A stretch of 64,000 bases of DNA from Cryomorpha sp963741985 (GCA_963741985.1 CAVUKD010000001.1:804703-868702), one strand, 5' to 3'; numbered from the stretch's first letter, positions 27,321 through 38,706 are shown. Program-made: numbers and translations. Notes: generated by a model not told the origin, from the sequence alone.

Positions 27321-27797
27321 ACCACCTAGAAATATAGAAACCTAACGTTTGGTGGAAAATGAAGGGTAGAGTTGTCTGCGACAATTCAGATAGAGGTTTG
27401 AGTGCTAAAGGAGTTCCTTTTGATGTATCCTTCCACGTTGCACGGTTTCCTCAGTGGCCTTTAGACCGCAGGAAGTCCGTTTGGAGCGTTTAACTTCTGT
27501 GTCCTTTCCCGTCCGGGCTACCTCTGATCGACAGTTTAATAAATATAAGCCCAGAAACGATGTCTCCAAAAAAAAATCGACAAAATATCAACCCTTAATG
27601 CCCCCTCCAACCCGACTAATTGGAGAATCCCCTTGATATGGGTCGTATATATAATCCTCTAAATCCATGATTTACCGAACAAAAGTGGAGTTCTATCGGT
27701 TTTAAGTATGCTTATCAACAGTGTGTTTAAAACTTATTGGGCTTAAGTGTCTTTATTGTGTAACTTACGGGTTGATTTTATTTAAGATTTAGATCAC
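27321..27797. other. Intergenic region, nothing recognised
   Basis: About 480 bases between the adhesin terminator and the promoter of the next gene. The small frame at 27454-27636 has no signal of coding. AT-rich towards its right end. Confidence 0.35.
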
Positions 27798-27826
27798 TTT
27801 GGCCTAACCAACCACGCGTAATTTTG
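27798..27826 (+). promoter_or_regulatory. Bacteroidota-type promoter of the broken T9SS gene
   Basis: TTTG (27798-27801), a 17-base spacer and TAATTTTG (27819-27826), a perfect TAnnTTTG. Transcription would begin about 15 bases before ATG 27848. It seems intact although the gene behind it is broken. Confidence 0.6.
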
Positions 27827-27847
27827 TATGCTTAATAACCAATTTGA

Positions 27848-30800
27848 ATGCTAAAAGAATTTTTCATAGGAGTAGTACGGTGGTGGTTAGTGGGATTGCT
27901 GGCGGTTGTTGGGGTTTTTTGTGGTGGGGAGGTTGTGGGGCAGGATACTCTTGCCATTCAGGATTTTGAGGCTGTGCCAGCTACGCCAACTTATGGGTAC
28001 ATTGGAGGTGGTAGTAATGTAACTGGAAGCGATCTTATTCCTCATGATCCTAAATATGTAAGTGGAATACAGAGGGCGAGAAATCAATGACGGTGACGTA
28101 ACTCTTGTATTTGCTGACATTAATACAAGCTTATATACAGATGTTGAGTTAAGTTTTAGATTGGCTTCATTCTCGGGTACATCTGTAAATGGTGCGGAAA
28201 GTTCGGATTTTGTTGTTCATTTCTGTGAGTGAAGACGACGGGAGGAAACTGGTCTCAAGAATTACGAATGAACGGGATTCAATGAATAATGCTCGTTGGT
28301 CATTTCAATTCAGGAACAGGAGTTGCATCTTCTACTTATGACGGGGACAATTTAGCCAAACCAATTTTCGCCCCGAGTGGAGGTGGAAATCGCACAACAG
28401 ATGGTTCAGTTACATCCAATTGTCTGAACATTCCAGCAGTAGATCAACTTAAAATTAGAATTCAACTTAAAGAATGATCACGATGAATGAGTTTTGGGTT
28501 ATAGATGATGTCGTTCTCACCGGAACCGTTGCAATTACAACTACCACTATCGATTTCTCCTCCGCCACCTACACCCAAACAGAAGACGGCACGTACAATC
28601 AATCTCTGCGCGGATATCACAAATCAGAACGCAAATGCCACCACCGCAGATCTTGTTTTAACCTCCGGTGCTGCCGCCGAACTTGGCAATTACACCACCC
28701 AAACCGTCACTTTTCCGACAAATAGCTCTGCGCAGCAATGTATTACGGTTGACATTACAGATAATGCAACCTGCGATGGAAACCGTGATTATACCTTTCA
28801 GTTGCAAAATGTGGCTGGTGGAGATGCTGCGGTAGCGGGGAGTGTGAATGAAACTGTGTTGACGGTTACGGATGATGAGCAGACTTCGGGTACGATTGCA
28901 TTTCAGGGATTTGAAGGTTCGGGGTGGAGTTATACTCCCTCTACCCCGGAATGTATAAATGCTGATGATATTTGGAGCACGGTTTCCAATATCAATTCAA
29001 TAAACCCGAGCCTTGGGTCTTTCTTTTTTGGAATTCAGGATTTAAATGGTAATTGTGGGGGAAACGGTTTTGAAACCTTGACGTTTGGAGACATAAACAC
29101 AATCGGTTATTCAAATTTGGAATTTTCCTTTGATTACAATGTTTACGAATATGATGGAGGAGATGACATTAAGTACCAAATTTATGTTGACGGTGTTGGA
29201 CAAGGGGAAGTATTACTGATTAATGGTAATAATGACTTCTCAACTTCAGGATGGCAAACCGAAACTGTCAATTATTCTGGAAATCCGAGTACTGCATCCA
29301 TTGTAATAAGTGTAAAACAAGATGGTGCTGGTGACTGGGCAGGAATTGACAATGTTAAATTGAGTGGAGTCGGCTGCAACACGTGCGCCGAACCTACCTT
29401 AGAAGCCAATTTTGACAACAACTCCCCCACCTTCCTCACCGAAACGGGTGCAACCTACAATTGGACGAACGGAAACGACGCTGACAATAGCTTACTCATA
29501 TTACGAGAAAATCTTGCTATATCTACCAATCCTGTCGATGGCACAAGCTATCCGGCAAGTGCAGCTTTTGGAACAGCCGGAACAGATATCGGCACCAACG
29601 AATATGCGGTTTACAATGGACCGAATGACAATGTGGTCCTCACCAACCTCACTCCCGGAACAGAATACTTCGCTAAGATATTTGAATACAATTGTCTTCC
29701 GGGGAGTGAAAACTACCTGACTTCGGGCACTCCCGATACCGATGTATTTATCACCCCTCCGGAAAATCCGGCGAGCTTTGACGAAGGATGTGTAGGGCCT
29801 ACTTCTCTGGACCTGAGCTGGACGCCTCCGGCGAATGGGAATTATGACGGGTATATGCTGGTAGTGCGAGAAGGTGCATTACCACCGGTTGCAGTGACCT
29901 CTTTGGATCCGTCGAGTCAAACTTTTAATTTGAATTATGGCAGTGCACCAACATACGGAGCCGGTTCTCCTGTTTCAAAAGTGCTGTATAAAGGTACGGG
30001 TACTTCAGTTACAATCACGAACCTCCTAGCCGATGCGAATTATACGTTCGAACTGTATTCATACACCATAGGTTCGTCTGGATCAAAATATTCAGCAGGC
30101 ACTACCACAAATCAAACGATCACTATAGCCGAAGTGAGCAATTTGACTAGCACACCTCATTCTACAACCATTGATTTTACATGGAATTTGGATGTATCTT
30201 GTGTGGATGAAATAATTCTTGCTGCCTCAGATGCGGGCGGAGTTACGAGTACTCCAACCGTAACAACCGGCTATAATGTTGTTTCGAATTCGTTTACCAA
30301 CCCTTCCAATCCAACTCTCACTCCGGGTGGAGAAAAAGTAGTGTACAGCAGCAGTTCGGTAAATGCCGCGACGGTAACCGGTCTTACTACCGATCAGGAA
30401 TACTGTTTTAAGGTATTTGTGCGAAAAGGAAATGTTTGGTCGGATGGAGTAGATATTTGTGAGACTCCGAGGGATATTACGGTACTCGAACCCGGCGATA
30501 TTTCGATTGTGGCGATAAATACAGGGACAAATATAAGTAGTTCAGGTGATGATGAAGTCTGTTTCCTTTCCTATAAAAGCATAACACCAAACACCTCGAT
30601 TGACCTGACGGACAATGGATATGAACGCGCAGCAGCCGGGAAATGGGGAGATACCGAAGGTGTAATTCGAATTACCCGAAAGCCAACTGCTCCAACAATT
30701 CCTGCGGGAAAAGTTATTTGTATTGAAGGAGTGAAGCGGTCACCTGACCAACCGGTTTTACTATTTATACCTGTGGAATAGTAGACAATGGATTGGGTCG

Positions 30801-32739
30801 TGAGCTCCCTGAACGGTTAAGTTTCGATTTCAACTTAAATGAAGATGATCAGGTTTGGATCATGCAAAATGGAAGTTGGTCATCAGGAGGATCTGTCCAT
30901 CACGCAACCTATTCGGGAAATGTTCTATACGGATGGACTGCAACCGGATGGGAACCGAACTCCGGGTATTTAAGCACGAGTGGTTCCACCCTCTATCCCA
31001 ACTCTTTTTGCCTCAGCACGGATTTGGAGAACATTGCCGGGAGCATTGACAAAGTAAAATATATAGGCCCATTGACCGCTCAGAATCGAATTGAGTGGAT
31101 TCAGGCTTTCAATGATGATACCAATTGGGACGGATATGATGACAACCCGGCTTATTTTGCTGCCACTCCACAATACAACAGTACCTGTGTCCAAATACCC
31201 ATTAGCCCGATGAATTTCTACGCCGGTCTCTGGACGGGAAATGCCGATGCCGACTGGTTCAATTGCAAAAATTGGGACAATCTGCGCCTGCCGGATGCAT
31301 CGGTGACTGCAACGATAGGCAATGTTTCCAACGATCCGCTGATCGACGGACCGGGAGCGGCATGTTACGACCTGATTATTGAAACCGGCGGAAATGTTAC
31401 CCTCAACGATCCCAGTTCGGAGTTGAGTATTTTTGGAAATCTCTCTGCGGAGGGAAGTCTTACAAATACAAATGGAACGATTGTTTTTGCCGGTGATGCA
31501 GACCAAAACATTACGGATAGCAGCGCGACCGTGAGCACAATTAGTTTTAAAAATCTCACGATAAATAAACCGAATGGGGATTTATCATCGGATGAGAATA
31601 TCAGTATTTCGGGTGAGGGTGTTTTTACCAAAGGGCTGTTGCAACCCGGAACGAATGTTTTGGTTACTTTCCAATCCGGCGCCACCACTTCCGGCGCCAC
31701 GAATGCCAGTTTTGTGAATGGAAAAGTCCAAAAGATAGCTTCAACAACTACCAATTTTGCCTTCCCGATCGGCGATACCAAGGGCGATACCATTGCCTGG
31801 TATCAGCCCGCACGCATCTTTGGAAATAGTGGTACCACCACCATGGAAGCCCAATATTTTGCCGAAGCAAATGCAAATGCTGGAGCCTATTATGACGGGG
31901 ACTCCAATACCGAGGGCGACAATCAGGAAATCAGCAATTGTGACTACTGGACGATTGATAAAATATCAGGAGCAAATGTCATGTTGGCTTTGACTTGGAC
32001 CAACAACGATCCTGAATATTGCAATGTGGTGGGAGATACAGCATATGTTCAGATCTTCAGTCTTAATCCTTCAAATATCTGGGATCAAGTAGGATCCGGT
32101 AATTCCGGAAATGAAATTGTATCTACAGGTTTTATCGGAACCGGCGGAAGTGGAACCTATGGAGACTTCGCTCTTGGTGGCCCTTCTCAAAACAACCTCA
32201 ACGTCCTCCCAATTACCCTCCTCTCCTTTACAGCCCAGCCAAAAGATTCCCAGGTTCTCACATCATGGATCACCGCATCGGAGCTCAACAACGATTTCTT
32301 CACCATCGAACGCTCTGCCGATGCACGCACTTTTATACCCATAGGAACAGTGGAGGGTGCAGGCACAAGTCATCAAATGATTGCGTATTCCTTTGTAGAT
32401 GAAGAACCGTTGAGTGGCATCTCTTACTACCGCTTACGTCAAACCGACTTTGATGGAACCGCTACTTTCAGCGAAATCCGTGCGGTGGAGTTTTATAATT
32501 CCGGAGTGTTTAGCCTTGATATGGCATATCGAAGTGAAGACGGGATGAGCCTGGCCTTTACCAGTATTGCTCCTTACCTTACGGTCGAGATTTTTGATGT
32601 ATTCGGGCAACGTGTGTATGGCGATGTAGTTGAAAATTACGGTGGCCGAGCGGTGATTCAGCCGAATATGAGCCGCGGGGTTTATGTGGTGCGCCTTTCG
32701 CAGGGAAATATGAGCGATAGCCGGAAGGTTTTCTGGTAA
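27848..32739 (+). pseudogene. Large T9SS-secreted protein broken by about seven frameshifts
   Basis: Read through, this is one protein of about 1600 residues: signal-anchor start (MLKEFFIGVV, ending VVGQ), an N-terminal beta domain, a Calx-beta-like domain (NLCADIT, LTSGAAAELGNYTTQTVTF), fibronectin-III-like and lamin-tail-like modules, a region with NITDSSATVS-type strands, and a C-terminal sorting domain (LSFTAQPKDSQVLTSW to SDSRKVFW). Continuity switches frame near 28070, 28217, 28240, 28280, 28475, 28600 and 30750. Two lesions are clear: a tandem AATC AATC at 28597-28604 (four-base duplication) and GG for expected GGG at 30754-30755. The two long remaining frames are 28505-30781 and 30793-32739. 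Either real decay or local sequence errors; the intact 7.3-kb neighbour argues against generally poor sequence. Confidence 0.8.
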
Positions 32740-32900
32740 GGGAGTTTTTGGTTCTTAGTTTTGGTACTGACGAAATCAGAGATTTGTACATAGGTACTCC
32801 CTTTGGTCATGAGCATCTGCGATTTTTAGTTCGAGAAAAGTTAAACCATTCAGGAATTAAGAAAATTAAGATCGCTGGGGGAGAGCTCTGGGTCTTTTAA
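32721..32900 (+). other. Orphan short open frame, possible gene fragment
   Basis: In the frame of position 32742 the sequence stays open from 32721 to the TAA at 32898-32900 and reads like protein: DLYIGTPFGHEHLRFLV, then REKLNHSGIKKIKI and GGELWVF. It overlaps the end of the broken T9SS gene. No ATG; TTG 32748 is the only start candidate. I do not recognise the family. It may be the stump of a lost gene. Confidence 0.3.
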
Positions 32901-33018
32901 TTCCTTATGTCTTTTAGGATTCAAAAAAAGAAAACCCCATTTATATCTCACAACTGACCGATGCTGAATTCATTTCGGATTAATGGTTAGCATTGAGTAT
33001 ATTGTGAGTCTATAAACA

Positions 33019-33048
33019 GAATTGCCCGAAAGACGGGTGAGACAATTC
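33019..33048 (+). promoter_or_regulatory. Hairpin in the leader of the T9SS gene at 33070
   Basis: GAATTG (33019-33024) pairs with CAATTC (33043-33048) and inside it CCCG (33025-33028) pairs with CGGG (33034-33037), with an AAAGA loop and a five-base bulge. It ends 21 bases before ATG 33070, so it may protect the mRNA or affect translation. Confidence 0.4.
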
Positions 33049-33069
33049 ATCTTTAATACCTCTAACCAA

Positions 33070-34866
33070 ATGAAAAAATATCTACTCATACTCGTTGCAC
33101 TTTTGCCAATTGCGCTCTTCGGTCAAAATACTACCGAAACGGCTGTTCTAAGCGATGCAAACATTATTCTTAATTCCAACGGGGTAATGTTTAGCGATTA
33201 TGCAAATGGACTTCCGGGCTACGAAGTTCCTGCAGGCTCCAACAATAATTCAGTGTTTGCCGCTGCAATTTGGATCGGTGGTCTGGATTCGAATGACAAT
33301 CTTCATTTGGCGGGTGAGACCTATTGTCAGGATAATCCCACAGGATTCTGCGAATTCTTTCCGGGACCATTAAAAACCGACGGTTCGGCTTCGACTACAA
33401 CGGACGTGCAAGGCGAATACAACCATTTTTGGCATATCACCCGCGCTGAAGTCACCGTCCATCAAGCGTACTTCGATTGTCTCAATGATCCGGATTGCAA
33501 TACAGATACAGAGTATCCAAGTGGCTATATGGTACCGACGGAAATTTTGGAATGGCCAACTCATGGGAATACCAATGAAGGGTATTCAGCCAATCTCGCT
33601 CCTTTTGTAGACTACAATGGAAATGGAATTTACGATCCTGCTGAAGGAGATTACCCATCCTTTAACGGCGATCAAGCGTACTATTTAATTTCAAACGATA
33701 ACGGCGGTGCACACACACAGTCGCAGGGAACGCCTCTCGGCATAGAAATCCACAGCCTGTTTTACTATTATTTGAGTGATGACCCTGCGTTGAGAGCAAC
33801 TATGTTTGTCCATCAGGATTTTATAAACCGCAGTGATACCAACTATCATGATGTATACTTAGGTATATTCAACGATTTTGATTTGGGAAACCCAAGTGAT
33901 GATTATATAGCCACCGATGTAGAAAACAGTTATGTATACGTATACAACGGCGACGGTACTGATGAACCCTCTGTTTCCGGTCCCGGTTATGGAACCGATA
34001 TTCCAATGATGGCATGTAAAATCCTTGCCGGGCCTTATCTCGATCCAAATGGAATGGATGACCCCGGGCTATATGAAGGAACTCAGGAGTACGGTGATTA
34101 TACAAAAGGATGGAACGATGGAGTTATTGACAACGAGCGAATGGGACTTAGTTCGTCCATATATTTCGCAAATGCACCCGGCCCGACAGGAGATCCCACG
34201 TTCTCATTTGATTACTATAGCTATCTTATGCATACCTGGCTAAATGGAGTACCATTCAGATTTGGAGGTACCGGTTACAATCCTTCTTGTCAGTCGTGTG
34301 CTACTGCAAAATACATTTATCCCGGAGAAAGTGATCCATTATTCTTTGGAACAAATGGTATTGACCCCGGATATATGACTGCCGGTGGGTGGTCAGAACC
34401 GAATGAATCCACCCCTGCAGGAGACAGAAGGATAAATGCCAACTGCGGCCCCTTCACCCTCAATGCCGGACAATCCCAAAGTCTCGACTATGTATATGTC
34501 TTCGCACGTCAATCCGACAATCCCGGTGAGGACCTCCACGACATCCTCACCAATCATGTGCAAATAGCCGCTGCCACGCCTGACAGTTTACCGGTGGGTG
34601 TGGTATCCTCTGTGGGACAAGTAGAACCTGAGCAAATCGGTTTTGGGCTGTATCCCAATCCTGCAGGCGATGCAGTGACCATCAACCTTTCGGGAAATGC
34701 GCAAGCCAGCTATCGCATGTACAATATACTTGGCGCACAAGTGAGCGGCGGCCTGTTGCAAGGCGGTGCTACAATTATTGATATCGCCTTTCTCGAACAT
34801 GGTTTGTATCTGGTGAATATTACTATTGGCGATAGATCTGCGACACGGAAATTGGTGGTGGAGTGA
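33070..34866 (+). CDS. T9SS-secreted protein of unknown function
   Basis: From ATG 33070 (not the upstream TTG or AT-rich extension) the product has a standard signal peptide, MKKYLLILVALLPIALFGQ. The body, about 490 residues, is rich in Asn, Gly, Asp and aromatic residues, with blocks such as AAIWIGGLDSNDNLHLAGETY and FVDYNGNGIYDPAEGDYP (a calcium-site-like DYNGNGIYD), seen in an unnamed family of large secreted Bacteroidota proteins. The C-terminal 80 residues (FGLYPNPAGDAVTINL to TRKLVVE) are a type A T9SS sorting domain. Likely cell-surface. I cannot assign an activity. Confidence 0.85.
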   Translation: MKKYLLILVALLPIALFGQNTTETAVLSDANIILNSNGVMFSDYANGLPGYEVPAGSNNNSVFAAAIWIGGLDSNDNLHLAGETYCQDNPTGFCEFFPGPLKTDGSASTTTDVQGEYNHFWHITRAEVTVHQAYFDCLNDPDCNTDTEYPSGYMVPTEILEWPTHGNTNEGYSANLAPFVDYNGNGIYDPAEGDYPSFNGDQAYYLISNDNGGAHTQSQGTPLGIEIHSLFYYYLSDDPALRATMFVHQDFINRSDTNYHDVYLGIFNDFDLGNPSDDYIATDVENSYVYVYNGDGTDEPSVSGPGYGTDIPMMACKILAGPYLDPNGMDDPGLYEGTQEYGDYTKGWNDGVIDNERMGLSSSIYFANAPGPTGDPTFSFDYYSYLMHTWLNGVPFRFGGTGYNPSCQSCATAKYIYPGESDPLFFGTNGIDPGYMTAGGWSEPNESTPAGDRRINANCGPFTLNAGQSQSLDYVYVFARQSDNPGEDLHDILTNHVQIAAATPDSLPVGVVSSVGQVEPEQIGFGLYPNPAGDAVTINLSGNAQASYRMYNILGAQVSGGLLQGGATIIDIAFLEHGLYLVNITIGDRSATRKLVVE

Positions 34867-35086
34867 GGTTTTTAAACCGTTCTAAAATTAAGGTGATAAA
34901 GGTTGCCGATGGTTGGAGCTATGGTGTGTTATGAACGTATAATCCTAACTTCGCTCAAAAAAATAAAACCTAAAAGACAAACAGGGTTTTAAAGGGGTAT
35001 CTGTTTGGCAGCAGCCCAAGAAAAAATTCAATCCCGCCCGGCACCTTCAATCTAATGTCTATTGATATCTTTACGCGGAGATACCA

Positions 35087-37351
35087 ATGGCTACAGAATA
35101 CAACGACACGGATTTTGCAGAAAATGTGGATGATTCCAAGTCTTTTTGGAAATCCTTTAAGTTATTCTTTCCGGAGATTGCCATTTTACTTGCCTTTGTA
35201 TTTTCTTATGTGCAGCGGCTCAATTTCGATTTCTGGAACGACGAGATCTATACCCTTCGGCATTACACATTTACATCGATTCAAAAAACCGTGGGCAGCT
35301 ATCCGGTGCCCAATAATCATGTGTTTTTCAATCTGGTAGACAATATTTACCTGAAGGTAATACAGGTAGATTCTTTTACCGCGCTTATCGAACACCCATG
35401 GATGCTCCGTATCCTCTTCTTCTGTTATGCACTGCTCACCCTCTTTTTAACCTACCTGCTCGCGCGCAGATTGTTCAACCGGACGACTGCCCGCCTTGCA
35501 GTGATAATCCTCATTACCACCATTCCCTACTTCAATTTTGCACTGCAGGCGCGGGGGTATGGATTGAGCACCCTCCTACTGGTTGGGATGGTATATGGAT
35601 GTCTCGCTTACGAACGATCGCAACGGCCGATCTCCCTCTTGCTGATCGGCCTTACGGCGGCGGCGGCGGTTTATACCCTGCCATCCAACCTGCTGCCCAT
35701 CGGGGCGATTCTTTTACCTTATGGATTTCTATTTTTATGGGAAGTAATCCGCTACCGCAAAAAATCCATTCCAAGCTTTTCAATAGCCTTTAGGCAAAAT
35801 ATAGCGATACGCATTATCCTTGCGCTCATTGCCGGCATCGGGGTGGCCTTGCTCTGTTATTTACCCATTTTCAAGGATGTATTTTTCAACGATTATGTCA
35901 CCGCAGCAACGCCCCTGGATTTTCCCAAACTCCAATTTTACTTAACCCATATAGGCATAGGAATCGTATCAGGCCGAGGTATTCTGGTAATCATTGCCTG
36001 CATCGGATTATTGGTGGGTGGCTTGGTCGGGCGACGCATGTGGCCTGTATTGCTGTTTCTTTCAGTTGCAGTCCTGCCCATAATCATCATCTACGTGCAG
36101 GGAGTGAGTCCTCCATTACGCACCTTCGTATATTTTGCTCCGTTTACCGCACTTATTCTTGCCGCCGGACTTGATGGCTTTGCACTTCGCCTTTTGCCGA
36201 AAGGCAGAACCATCACTCTATATTTTCCGATAGGATTAAGCATTTATGTCCTTACGGCAATGTATTTTGAAGTGCAAAAAATAGAGACCCATCTGGCAAA
36301 GGATATCCAAAGTGGAAACAAATCACAGGATCTTTACGCGCAGTATTACTCCGGGCATTACTACCCGCTCAAAGCAGTTAAGCAGCTAAAAAACATGAAG
36401 GCAGCGAATGATTTGCCCGTGGTTATTTCAGGTTGCGAACCCCACGGGGTGCCCAATTACCTTATGGCTCTTGATGTACCTTTTCACCGGCAGGATGAAC
36501 TCGACAACCTGCTGAGCACCAATGACAGCCTGTATATTATGACCAATCACCCGGAGCCTTTTCTGCATCTAAATGGATACCACGCACGAATGATAAACCG
36601 CAGCCTGAACTACCACAACATTCTGGTTTTTTCGAAATCGGCTGCGGGGTACGCCGCGATCAATGAACTGGAACGCCTCCACGCGACATACCGTGATTCG
36701 GTGGGTTTTGTACTCAATGTGTTTTCGAAAGGCTCCTACGCCCATATTTCAGATAGCGCTGACTGCTACTTCGTAACCGATTCTACTTACAAACACGTTG
36801 GCGACCTGATTGAATTCGCTGCGCGTAAGCCGTATATCTGCTATTTAAATATGACGGGCACAGCATCAGCCACCATCAAAGCCGTCGCTTACGATCGCCG
36901 CCGGGAGATTGATTTGCCGGCGGCACTTACTATGCCCAACGCATATTTGGGCAAGCTTACCGAACCATTGACCGGAATGAGACCGGCTCATGACACAGCC
37001 GAAAGGCTAGATTCCACGCGTACATTTTCTTCAATGTACACCACGGAAACGGGGAGATTGGAACCCAGGCAAACGCTGAAGATTTCGCTCGACGCATCAT
37101 TTCAACCCCAAACCGGAGCACTCCTTGTGATTTCGATTGTGTATAAGAACGAGCCGGTAGTTTGGAAAGGCATACCTCTGAAAGACTACTGGTTGGAAGG
37201 TGCCCAATGGCAAAGGGTTGTGGCTGCGTATACGCTCCCTAACGATCTGCTCGATAGGGACGAACTGAGCATCTACGTTTGGAATCCTAAAAAGGAGGTA
37301 GTACTGGTGGATAATTTGAAGGTGGAGCCTTTTAGGTTTTCCGAACCGTGA
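35087..37351 (+). CDS. GT-C membrane glycosyltransferase-like protein (ArnT/PMT type)
   Basis: A 754-residue integral membrane protein. The first helix is followed by a periplasmic loop with FWNDEIYTLRHYTF (about residues 46-60), where the Asp-Glu pair sits at the place of the catalytic acidic residue in PMT/ArnT-type lipid-phosphate-sugar transferases. About ten hydrophobic helices cover residues 24-400. The C-terminal 350 residues are soluble and predicted beta-rich and periplasmic (for example GCEPHGVPNYLMALDVPFHRQDEL). The family transfers sugars from polyprenyl phosphate to lipid or protein. The gene stands alone; TATCTTTA at 35066-35073 is a weak -7 match. Acceptor unknown. Confidence 0.75.
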   Translation: MATEYNDTDFAENVDDSKSFWKSFKLFFPEIAILLAFVFSYVQRLNFDFWNDEIYTLRHYTFTSIQKTVGSYPVPNNHVFFNLVDNIYLKVIQVDSFTALIEHPWMLRILFFCYALLTLFLTYLLARRLFNRTTARLAVIILITTIPYFNFALQARGYGLSTLLLVGMVYGCLAYERSQRPISLLLIGLTAAAAVYTLPSNLLPIGAILLPYGFLFLWEVIRYRKKSIPSFSIAFRQNIAIRIILALIAGIGVALLCYLPIFKDVFFNDYVTAATPLDFPKLQFYLTHIGIGIVSGRGILVIIACIGLLVGGLVGRRMWPVLLFLSVAVLPIIIIYVQGVSPPLRTFVYFAPFTALILAAGLDGFALRLLPKGRTITLYFPIGLSIYVLTAMYFEVQKIETHLAKDIQSGNKSQDLYAQYYSGHYYPLKAVKQLKNMKAANDLPVVISGCEPHGVPNYLMALDVPFHRQDELDNLLSTNDSLYIMTNHPEPFLHLNGYHARMINRSLNYHNILVFSKSAAGYAAINELERLHATYRDSVGFVLNVFSKGSYAHISDSADCYFVTDSTYKHVGDLIEFAARKPYICYLNMTGTASATIKAVAYDRRREIDLPAALTMPNAYLGKLTEPLTGMRPAHDTAERLDSTRTFSSMYTTETGRLEPRQTLKISLDASFQPQTGALLVISIVYKNEPVVWKGIPLKDYWLEGAQWQRVVAAYTLPNDLLDRDELSIYVWNPKKEVVLVDNLKVEPFRFSEP

Positions 37352-37368
37352 ATCAGCCGGTAGATGTA

Positions 37369-37809
37369 TTCGAGGATGAGCCTGTCGGCTACCATCTCTT
37401 TTTCCGTAAGGAAGTGAAGCAAATACATCCCCGGCGGCTGGTCGCTCAGATCAAGGCGGAAATGCTGCTCCACTCCATTTAGTTATTTCACCAATTTTCC
37501 TTGGGTGTCGAATATTCTGAGGGAAGTTTTGGTGGGAATTTGATCAATCCTGATATTCACTAAGCCGTTGGACAGATTGGGGAAAACCCGTACTTCCGAC
37601 GAATGATTCTTTTCATCCGCAGAAACAGTTTCCAAACAACCTTCCGTTACATTGAGTTCTTCACCTGTTATTTCCACAAATGGATTCGAAGGCTCCGTAG
37701 TCGCAAGTTGCACTCCAAACTCAAGATTATTCCCGACGAGAGGAGCTTTTGCGTATGTATTTCTCCGGATTTTTAAAAGGAAATACAGGGGTAGGGTTTC
37801 GCTCCGTCC
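37369..37809 (-). pseudogene. C-terminal stump of a T9SS-secreted protein, with in-frame stop
   Basis: One minus-strand frame runs from a stop just right of 37809 through TEPSNPFVEITGEE, VRVFPNLSNGLVNIRID and SLRIFDTQGKLVK, then an in-frame TAA (37485-37483), then LNGVEQHFRLDLSD, PPGMYLLHFLTEKEM and ADRLILE (to 37369). This is a complete type A T9SS sorting domain interrupted by one nonsense codon and missing the body of its protein. It converges on the end of the glycosyltransferase gene. The rest of 37810-37974 shows no gene. Confidence 0.8.
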
Positions 37810-37974
37810 TTACATATCATGCAGCAAGTTCAACAAAACCATACTTGCAATAAAAAAAATGAACAAAAAAGATAAGCGACTTTTTACTTCCCTTTTCGCT
37901 TCAGCCCGGGTAGGGCGAACAGGTGATGCATCGTGCACAGAACAGAAAAAAAACAGAGCTGTATAAAAAGTTCT

Positions 37975-38706
37975 TTAAACTATAGTATTAGGTTTTAAAG
38001 CCTGAACAAACAGACTGCCAACTCTTCTATGTTTAGAATCAAGGTTTGAATTATAATTGCGTCTCTCAACATCGACGAATCCAAATTCACCCAGCTTTTT
38101 TTTCATCGTTTCAAAGTCCCAGGCAAATCTATGATTTTCGAAATGGCTATAACTCATTCCTCTCCAACGCTGACGAAAGTGATGATTTATGTGTTCCATA
38201 AATGTTGAACAATCTTTGGGATGCCAGTTATACTTTTTACAAGCCTCTAAATATGAATTTTTACCCTTAACAAATTCATCAAGTGGCCATTGCGTATCAG
38301 GAACAGAAATTGATATTACCCCATTAGACTCAAGAATTCTAAAACACTCAGAAAAATGCATCTCAACACCTTCCGGATATGTAAGATGCTCAACAAAGTG
38401 TTCAGAATAAATAAAGTTACACGAAGAATCGTTCAAAGGCAAAGGCTTTCTTAAATCAAGTCTGATATCTGCAGAACTGGAAAAATCAAGATTTAAAAAT
38501 CCTGATTTCGTTGCGCTGCCACTACCAAAATTAATTTTCAGCCCTTTTTTATTCTTATTCTTCCTTCGGCATTTATAGATGTTTATTTGATGTACAAGAG
38601 CCACATAAATCTCAATATAAAAGTTTATAAAATGATCAGCAATAGGAGATGTCTGCATTAACTTTTTTATGTATTTAGTCATGCTATTTACGGATTTAGC
38701 GTCCAT
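37975..38706 (-). CDS. SAM-dependent class I methyltransferase
   Basis: I take ATG 38706 (MDAKSVNSMTKY); ATG 38670 is the alternative, and the longer frame begins with TTG. The Rossmann methyltransferase core begins at LKINFGSGSATKSGFLNLDF, where GSGSA is the SAM-binding motif I and DF the acidic end of strand 2; IRLDLRKPLPL and FIYSEHFVEHL (motif IV region) follow. The first 60 residues are helical and lack the fold. The gene is clearly more AT-rich than its neighbours, which suggests horizontal transfer, possibly from a polysaccharide locus. Similar methyltransferases modify sugars, but its acceptor is unknown. Confidence 0.78.
   Translation of the reverse strand: MDAKSVNSMTKYIKKLMQTSPIADHFINFYIEIYVALVHQINIYKCRRKNKNKKGLKINFGSGSATKSGFLNLDFSSSADIRLDLRKPLPLNDSSCNFIYSEHFVEHLTYPEGVEMHFSECFRILESNGVISISVPDTQWPLDEFVKGKNSYLEACKKYNWHPKDCSTFMEHINHHFRQRWRGMSYSHFENHRFAWDFETMKKKLGEFGFVDVERRNYNSNLDSKHRRVGSLFVQALKPNTIV

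Noticed and set aside
30970..31506. 178-codon minus-strand frame in the T9SS pseudogene
   Set aside because: Shadow frame opposite recognisable T9SS protein modules.
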